From assembly GCA_037043455.1 (NCBI GenBank), contig JAWPHD010008275.1, positions 1 to 64,000 on the forward strand: a stretch of 64,000 nucleotides of DNA, written 5' to 3'. Shown here piece by piece: positions 56,361 through 64,000 of this stretch. The stretch is from Cyrtodaria siliqua. Taxonomy: Eukaryota; Mollusca; Bivalvia; Adapedonta; Hiatellidae. The stretch's first letter is position 1; every line of letters starts with the position of its first letter. The notes under the pieces were generated by a model. That model was given only the letters and a program-made list of their open reading frames with translations. It did no database searches and had not been told where the DNA came from. A program made the translations under genes and the position numbers.

Positions 56361-56477
56361 GGTCGTTTTTTATGATGGAGGCAGACCACTCTCCTTTTCC
56401 TGTCCGTCAGATGGGGATGTGAACTGGGCTATCACTGACCGTCCAATGGCGATATCTTAGCCATGACCATCGTTCTG

Positions 56478-56735
56478 TCTATCATCCGAGTAGCGCCGTG
56501 GTAAAGACGCAGCATTTGAAACCATCTCGCGTCTCACCGCTGCGGGTTCGAATCCCACTGGGAGTCCGACTTTTAAGTGAGAACATGTCGATTATTTGTG
56601 GATTGCGGGAGGTATACAATACTGGTTCTACTCAGGAATAGTTCTACCTCCACCACGAAAAAAAACGACCGTAATATATAGCCTAGAATGAGGTAAAACA
56701 TCATTCAACTAACCATTCAACCAACAACTACCATC
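56478..56735 (+). mobile_element. tRNA-derived SINE, copy 4, most complete
   Basis: A box TAGCGCCGTGG (56491-56501) and B box GGTTCGAATCC (56545-56555) are well formed. The head ends CACTGGGAGTCCGACTTTTA; the body contains GTGGATTGCGGGAGGTATAC and TACTGGTTCTACTCAGGAAT; an A-rich stretch (CACGAAAAAAAACGACCGTA) and a CAACCAAC-type tail follow. Pol III promoter boxes are intact in sequence. Confidence 0.85.
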
Positions 56736-57737
56736 CGAGCACGTCTGCATGTAAGACTCCTAGGAATCTATTCGGAAGTAAAATTAGGATAATGTTTCCA
56801 CGGAATCAACATTACCGTTTTATTATTTTTGAAGCCAGCCATAATAATGCATCGATTTGACAAACGTGTCATTGGGAAATGTCAGAAATTATTTTGGAAA
56901 GGAATTTTCCAAGTCATCTATTTCATTAGTTTACGGGACTGCCGTCAATAAATATTGCAATTTGTTTTGGCGAGATATTACTTACAATAATTGAAATGAC
57001 ACCGCTGATTTAAGCTTTCACAGAACAGTTAAATATGAGACATAGAGGATCTCATATAAGTGCCTGTTTAATATTGATTTTATTAAACGAATTGGGTAAA
57101 AATATATAGAATCATTTTCAAAGTCATTATCCCGTCATCAACAGGAAAAGTTAGCAACAGATGCATACCGTTTTTAAACCTACTGACGACAAGTTATTCG
57201 CTTGCCGTTCCGGCAGCGACTCTTATATGGTTTTCATAATTGCACATGGTAAGGTAGCAGTGAACAGTTTCTTTGAGTTTTTCACTTTGATAACACAATC
57301 TTATAATTACACATGTTAGCAGTGAAAAGTGTATCTGTGTTGTAATGCACACACTAATGCACACGCATCCCTTACATGTGAACATTTGTATTTCTGTGCT
57401 GATGTGTACTTCTATCACGTCGTGCTACATAGGTGAATATGTAATCATACGTGACGCATGTCAAGGATTTGACCAGAGCGAAACGAGGTCGCCCACCTTG
57501 ATTCAAAATGTTTGGTAGGAAGAACTTCTGGTAACAGTTGGGAAGACAGGTCTGGTACGAAAAAACGGTCGTGGCGTATTTTTTTTCTTCATATTTTGTT
57601 TAAACACCCGTGACTTGATCGGTTATTATGTTAGACTTTGTTCCCAGTTCCAACCCAGATATAATGCTATTTTCTCTCGGCAGCTATTTTTACACTTGCG
57701 TAAAATCTTGCTTGTATCCAATTATATAGACGATCTT
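56736..57737. other. No gene seen
   Basis: Unique AT-rich DNA. Confidence 0.6.
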
Positions 57738-57935
57738 ACATGCGAATCCCACTGGGAGCTCGACTTGAAAGTGAGGAAGTGTCGATTCTTACGGATGACG
57801 GGAGGTGTATAGTACTGGTTCTACCCAGAAAATGGGTGGTCTGGCTCCATCACAAAAAAAATCGACCGTCATATATAACCTTACATGTATTGAAAATGAC
57901 GTAAAAAAACATACAAACCAAACATGATGTTTGTT
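57738..57935 (+). mobile_element. tRNA-derived SINE, copy 5, 5'-truncated
   Basis: It starts inside the B box (GCGAATCCCACTGGGAGCTC) and continues with GTGAGGAAGTGTCGATTCTT, ACGGATGACGGGAGGTGTAT, CTGGCTCCATCACAAAAAAA and the tail GACGTAAAAAAACATACAAA. Confidence 0.85.
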
Positions 57936-58266
57936 TAATATTGAATTTATTACATGAGTTGGATATATGATGTAATGCTGTGCCGAGCATCTTAACAATT
58001 TTATTCAACGAGTGTGATAAATTTAATATTAAATAGACACGACTATATAATAATAACGACAAAGAGAGACGAAATCTGCGTGATATTCTTCTCATGTGTG
58101 AGTTTCATGCATGGTCGTGTGACATATAAGTTTTTTCGATTGAAATACGGCTGTTGTTTATTCTAGTAAGTGTTATAATGTAGAGATGATTTAATGATTT
58201 AAAAGTATACATATGTCAAATGTTCATTGGTGTATACATCATTACATGAACATGTAAATTGTCCTT
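57936..58266. other. No gene seen
   Basis: Unique AT-rich sequence before the final array. Confidence 0.55.
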
Positions 58267-58640
58267 GTTGCACAAATAATATATAATTACATGCAGATAC
58301 TAAATACTGACCATCTAACATAAACCAAATATAAATTTCATGTAGATTACTTAAGCAGAAAACAAATATAATTACGTGTATACCCTTACTGTCCTTATAG
58401 CAGAAACTGTAGCTTCAAACTGTCCTTGTTGCAGAAACCAAATATAACTGCACATAGGTACTCTACAGACCGTGTAGCAGAAGCCCCAAATATAATTACA
58501 TATAGATATCCCTACATACTTTGTATCAGAAACCAAATATGATTACATATATATATCCTTACAGACCTTATAGCAGAAACCAAATATAATTACATATAGA
58601 TACTCCTACATACCTTGTAGCAGATTTAATTATAATTGCA
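58267..58640. repeat. Degenerate edge of the 37-bp array (longer ancestral units)
   Basis: Units of about 45-52 bp contain TATAGCAGAAACCAAATATA, ATTACATATAGATA and CTTACAGACC. Compared with the core 37-mer they carry an extra AATATAATTA-like segment after GCAGAAACCA. Confidence 0.82.
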
Positions 58641-61600
58641 TGTAGATACTCACACTGTCATTGTAGCAGAAGCCACATGTAGATACCCAAACTGCCTTTG
58701 TAGCAGAAACCACATGTAGATACCCAAACTGTCTTTGTAGCAGAAACCACATGTAGATACCCAAACTGTCATTGTAGCAGAAACCACATGTAGATACCCA
58801 AACTGTCATTGTAGCAGAAACCACATGTAGATACCCAAACTGTCATTGTAGCAGAAGCCACATGTAGATACCCAAACTGCCTTGGTAGCAGAAACCACAT
58901 GTAGATACCCAAACTGTCATTGTAGCAGAAGCCACATGTAGATACCCAAACTGTCATTGTAGCAGAAACCACATGTAGATACCCAAACTGTCTTGGTAGC
59001 AGAAACCACATGTAGATACCCAAACTGTCATTGTAGCAGAAACCACATGTAGATACCCAAACTGTCATTGTAGCAGAAGCCACATGTAGATACCCAAACT
59101 GTCTTTGTAGCAGAAACCACATGTAGATACCCAAACTGTCTTTGTAGCAGAAGCCACATGTAGATACCCAAACTGTCATTGTAGCAGAAGCCACATGTAG
59201 ATACCCAAACTGTCATTGTAGCAGAAGCCACATGTAGATACCCAAACTGTCTTTGTAGTAGAAACCACATGTAGATACCCAAACTGTCTTTGTAGCAGAC
59301 ACCACATGTAGATACCCAAACTGTCTTTGTAGCAGAAGCCACATGTAGATACCCAAACTGTCTTTGTAGCAGAAACCACATGTAGATACCCAAACTGTCA
59401 TTGTAGCAGAAACCACATGTAGATACCCAAACGGTCATTGTAGCAGAAACCACATGTAGATACCCAAACTGTCTTTGTAGCAGAAACCACATGTAGATAC
59501 CCAAACTGTCATTGTAGCAGAAACCACATGTAGATACCCAAACTGTCTTTGTAGCAGAAACCACATGTAGATACACAAACTGTGTTTGTAGCAGAAACCA
59601 CATGTAGATACCCAAACTGCCTTTGTAGCAGAAGCCACATGTAGATACCCAAACTGTCATTGTAGCAGAACCCACATGTAGATACCCAAACTGTCATTGT
59701 AGCAGAAGCCACATGTAGATACCCAAACTGTCTTTGTAGCAGAAACCACATGTAGATACCCAAACTGTCTTTGTAGCAGACACCACATGTAGATACCCAA
59801 ACTGTCTTTGTAGCAGAAGCCACATATAGATACCCAAACTGTCTTTGTAGCAGAAACCACATGTAGATACCCAAACTGTCATTGTAGCAGAAACCACATG
59901 TAGATACCCAAACTGTCATTGTAGCAGAAACCACATGTAGATACCCAAACTGTCTTTGTAGCAGAAACCACATGTAGATACCCAAACTGTGTTTGTAGCA
60001 GAAGCCACATGAAAATACCCAAACTGTCAGTGTAGCAGAAACCACATGTAGATACCCAAACTGTCTTTGTAGCAGAAACCACATGTAGATACCCAAACTG
60101 TCATTGTAGCAGAAACCACATGTAGATACCCAAACTGTCATTGTAGCAGAAACCACATGTAGATACCCAAACTGTCATTGTAGCAGAAACCACATGTAGA
60201 TACCCAAACTGTCATTGTAGCAGAAACCACATGTAGATACCCAAACTGTCATTGTAGCAGAAGCCACATGTAGATACCCAAACTGTCATTGTAGCACAAA
60301 CCACATGTAGATACCCAAACTGTCATTGTAGCAGAAACCACATGTAGATACCCAAACTGTCTTTGTAGCAGAAACCACATGTAGATACCAAAACTGTCAT
60401 TGTAGCAGAAACCACATGTAGATACCCAAACTGTCATTGTAGCAGAAACCACATGTAGATACCCAAACTGTCATTGTAGCAGAAGCCACATGTAGATACA
60501 CAAACTGTCATTGTAGCAGAAACCACATGTAGATACCCAAACTGTCATTGTAGCAGAAGCCACATGTAGATACCCAAACTGTCTTTGTAGCAGAAGCCAT
60601 ATGTAGATACCCAAATTGTCATTGTAGCAGAAACCACATGTAGATACCCAAACTGTCTTTGTAGCAGAAGACACATGTAGATACCCAAACTGTCATTGTA
60701 GCAGAGAAGCCACATGTAGATACCCAAACTGTCATTGTAACAGAAACCACATGTAGATACCCAAACTGTCATTGTAGCAGAAGCCACATGTAGATACCCA
60801 AACTGTCTTTGTAGCAGAAACCACATGTAGATACCCAAACTGTCTTTATAGCAGAAGCCGCATGTAGATACCCAAACTGTGTTTGTAGCAGAAGCCACAT
60901 GTAGATACCCAAACTGTCATTGTAGCAGAAGCCACATGTAGATACCCAAACTGTCATTGTAGCAGAAACCACATGTAGATACCCAAACTGTCATTGTAGC
61001 AGAAGTCACATGTAGATACCCAAACTGTCATTGTAGCAGAAACCACATGTAGATACCCAAACTGTCATTGTAGCAGAAACCACATGTAGATACCCAAACT
61101 GTCATTGTAGCAGAAGCCACATGTAGATACCCAAACTGTCTTTGTAGCAGAAGCCACATGTAGATACCCAAACTGTCATTGTAGCAGAAGCCACATGTAG
61201 ATACCCAAACTGTCTTTGTAGCAGAAACCACATGTAGATACCCAAACTGTCTTTGTAGCAGACACCACATGTAGATACCCAAACAGTCTTTGTAGCAGAA
61301 GCCACATGTAGATACCCAAACTGTCTTTGTAGCAGAAACCACATGTAGATACCCAAACTGTCATTGTAGCAGAAACCACATGTAGATACCCAAACGGTCA
61401 TTGTAGCAGAAACCACATGTAGATACCCATACTGTCTTTGTAGCAGAAACCACATGTAGATACCCAAACTGTCATTGTAGCAGAAACCACATGTAGATAC
61501 CCAAACTGTCTTTGTAGCAGAAACCACATGTAGATACCCAAACTGTGTTTGTAGCAGAAACCACATGTAGATACCCAAACTGCCTTTGTAGCAGAACCCA

Positions 61601-64000
61601 CATGTAGATACCCAAACTGTCATTGTAGCAGAACCCACATGTAGATACCCAAACTGTCATTGTAGCAGAAGCCACATGTAGATACCCAAACTGTCATTGT
61701 AGCAGAAGCCACATGTAGATACCCAAACTGTCTTTGTAGCAGACACCACATGTAGATACCCAAACTGTCTTTGTAGCAAACACCACATGTAGATACCCAA
61801 ACTGTCTTTGTAGCAGAAGCCACATATAGATACCCAAACTGTCTTTGTAGCAGAAACCACATGTAGATACCCAAACTGTCATTGTAGCAGAAACCACATG
61901 TAGATACCCAAACTGTCATTGTAGCAGAAACCACATGTAGATACCCAAACTGTCTTTGTAGCAGAAACCACATGTAGATACCCAAACTGTGTTTGTAGCA
62001 GAAGCCACATGAAAATACCCAAACTGTCATTGTAGCAGAAACCACATGTAGATACCCAAACTGTCTTTGTAGCAGAAACCACATGTAGATACCCAAACTG
62101 TCATTGTAGCAGAAACAACATGTAGATACCCAAACTGTCATTGTAGCAGAAACCACATGTAGATACCCAAACTGTCATTGTAGCAGAAACCACATGTAGA
62201 TACCCAAACTGTCATTGTAGCAGAAACCACATGTAGATAACCAAACTGTCATTGTAGCAGAAGCCACATGTAGATACCCAAACTGTCATTGTAGCAGAAA
62301 CCACATGTAGATACCCAAACTGTCATTGTAGCAGAAACCACATGTAGATACCCAAACTGTCTTTGTAGCAGAAACCACATGTAGATACCAAAACTGTCAT
62401 TGTAGCAGAAACCACATGTAGATACCCAAACTGTCATTGTAGCAGTTACCACATGTAGATACCCAAACTGTCATTGTAGCAGAAGCCACATGTAGATACC
62501 CAAACTGTCATTGTAGCAGAAACCACATGTAGATACCCAAACTGTCATTGTAGCAGAAGCCACATGTAGATACCCAAACTGTCTTTGTAGCAGAAGCCAT
62601 ATGTAGATACCCAAACTGTCATTGTAGCAGAAACCACATGTAGATACCCAAACTGTCTTTGTAGCAGAAGACACATGTAGATACCCAAACTGTCATTGTA
62701 GCAGAAGCCACATGTAGATACCCAAACTGTCATTGTAACAGAAACCACATGTAGATACCCAAACTGTCATTGTAGCAGAAGCCACATGTAGATACCCAAA
62801 CTGTCTTTGTAGCAGAAACCACATGTAGATACCCAAACTGTCTTTATAGCAGAAGCCGCATGTAGATACCCAAACTGTGTTTGTAGCAGAAGCCACATGT
62901 AGATACCCAAAATGTCATTGTAGCAGAAGCCACATGTAGATACCCAAACTGTCATTGTAGCAGTTACCACATGTAGATACCCAAACTGTCATTGTAGCAG
63001 AAGCCACATGTAGATACCCAAACTGTCATTGTAGCAGAAGCCACATGTAGATACACAAACTGTGTTTGTAGCAGAAGCCACATGTAGATACCCAAACTGT
63101 GTTTGTAGCAGAAGCCACATGTAGATACCCAAACTGTCATTGTAGCAGAAGCCACATGTAGATACCCAAACTGTGTTTGTAGCAGAAGGCACGTCTAGAT
63201 ACCCTAACTGTCATTGTAGCAGAAGCCACTTGTAGATACCCAAACTGTCTTTGTAGCAGAAGCCACATGTAGATACCCAAACTGTCTTTGTAGCAGAAGC
63301 CACATGTAGATACCCAATCTGTGTTTGTAGCAGAAGCCACATGTAGATACCCAAACTGTGTTTGTAGCAGAAGCCACATGTAGATACCCAAACTGTCATT
63401 GTAGCAGAAGCCACATGTAGATACCCAAACTGTATTTGTAGCAGAAGCCACATGTAGATACCCAAACTGTGTTTGTAGCAGAAGCCACATGTAGATACCC
63501 AAACTGTCATTGTAGCAGAAACCACATGTAGATACCCAAACTGTCATTGTAGCAGAAACCACATGTAGATACCCAAACTGTCTTTGTAGCAGAAACCACA
63601 TGTAGATACCCAAACTGTCATTGTAGCAGAAACCACATGTAGATACCCAAACTGTCTTTGTAGCAGAAACCACATGTAGATACCCAAACTGTCATTGTAG
63701 CAGAAGCCACATGTAGATACCCAAACTGTGTTTGTAGCAGAAACCACATGTAGATACCCAAACTGTCTTTGTAGCAGAAACCACATGTAGATACCCAAAC
63801 TGTCATTGTAGCAGAAGCCACATGTAGATACCCAAACTGTGTTTGTAGCAGAAGCCACATGTAGATACCCAAACTGTCATTGTAGCAGAAGCCACATGTA
63901 GATACCCAAACTGTGTTTGTAGCAGAAGCCACATGTAGATACCCAAACTGTGTTTGTAGCAGAAGCCACATGTAGATACCCAAACTGTCATTGTAGCAGA
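58641..64000. repeat. 37-bp satellite, about 145 copies, running off the window
   Basis: The core unit is GTAGCAGAAACCACATGTAG plus ATACCCAAACTGTCATT. Diagnostic variants recur about 2000 bp apart: ATGAAAATACCC at 60009 and 62009, ATACCAAAACTG at 60385 and 62385, GCAGAAGACACATG at 60663 and 62663, then (after a 2-bp insertion GAGAAGCC near 60703) TTATAGCAGAAGCCGCATG at 60847 and 62845. That is 54 units, 1998 bp. The right end is not reached. Minus-strand frames of 62-215 codons (WVSTCGFCYNDSLGIYMWFL type) are array artefacts. Confidence 0.95.

Noticed and set aside
58630..63991. Dozens of Cys/Trp-rich minus-strand frames (WVSTCGFCYNDSLGIYM)
   Set aside because: Period of 37 residues from the 37-bp satellite; every phase is open, which is not a coding signature.

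Overview
The window looks like gene-poor, repeat-dense DNA from an animal nuclear genome, most likely a mollusc and probably a bivalve. The base composition is AT-rich. I found no convincing host exon and no bacterial-style operon. The only protein homology I recognise is the decayed 3' half of a non-LTR (LINE) reverse transcriptase at 29583-31064. Several dispersed sequences (a tRNA-derived SINE, a GGCGTC-bearing element, 'GTGACCTTGACCTTGG' modules, GTCTCGCC/GGCGGGAC hairpins) are of kinds I associate with bivalve genomes. The lineage call is inference, not a database result.

Layout. 1-5990: mostly unique AT-rich DNA with small duplications, a 100-bp palindrome and a TIR element (4975-5480). 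6013-9500: a 25/33-bp satellite invaded by three copies of one MITE and by a different TIR element with an 8-bp target duplication. 9812-13100: a SINE, then two copies of a dispersed family called 'P' here, the second split by three nested insertions. 13403-15985: a 26-bp array and a 1.1-kb TIR element. 16000-25900: degenerate dispersed repeats, poly-G tracts, small Mutator-like elements, a fold-back palindrome and a piggyBac-like MITE. 26231-28200: a 46-bp array and another P copy. 29583-31330: LINE remnant. 31500-38870: four more P copies or fragments, a 22-bp array of over 40 units, and TIR elements. 40343-42172: a 42-bp array. 42503-47075: SINE, P fragment, 81-bp dimeric array. 47076-54530: mostly unique, with a 65-bp array and a duplicated 72-bp splice-acceptor-like segment. 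54535-58266: SINEs, a 486-bp fold-back element and a 31-bp array split by a Mutator-like MITE. 58267-64000: a 37-bp array with a ~2-kb higher-order period that runs off the window.

Minisatellite arrays occupy about 17-18 kb, over a quarter of the window. Almost every long open frame here is an artefact of such arrays: a stop-free unit of n bases gives an endless frame repeating every n residues (n not divisible by 3) or n/3 residues.

The most unusual pattern is in the P family. At least seven copies share one order of sequence blocks. In five of them a different internal segment has been expanded into a tandem array (units of 31, 26, 58, 45 and 22 bp). Target-site duplications also let part of the region be read as dated layers. 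All alignments were done by eye, so boundaries are approximate unless a duplication is quoted.
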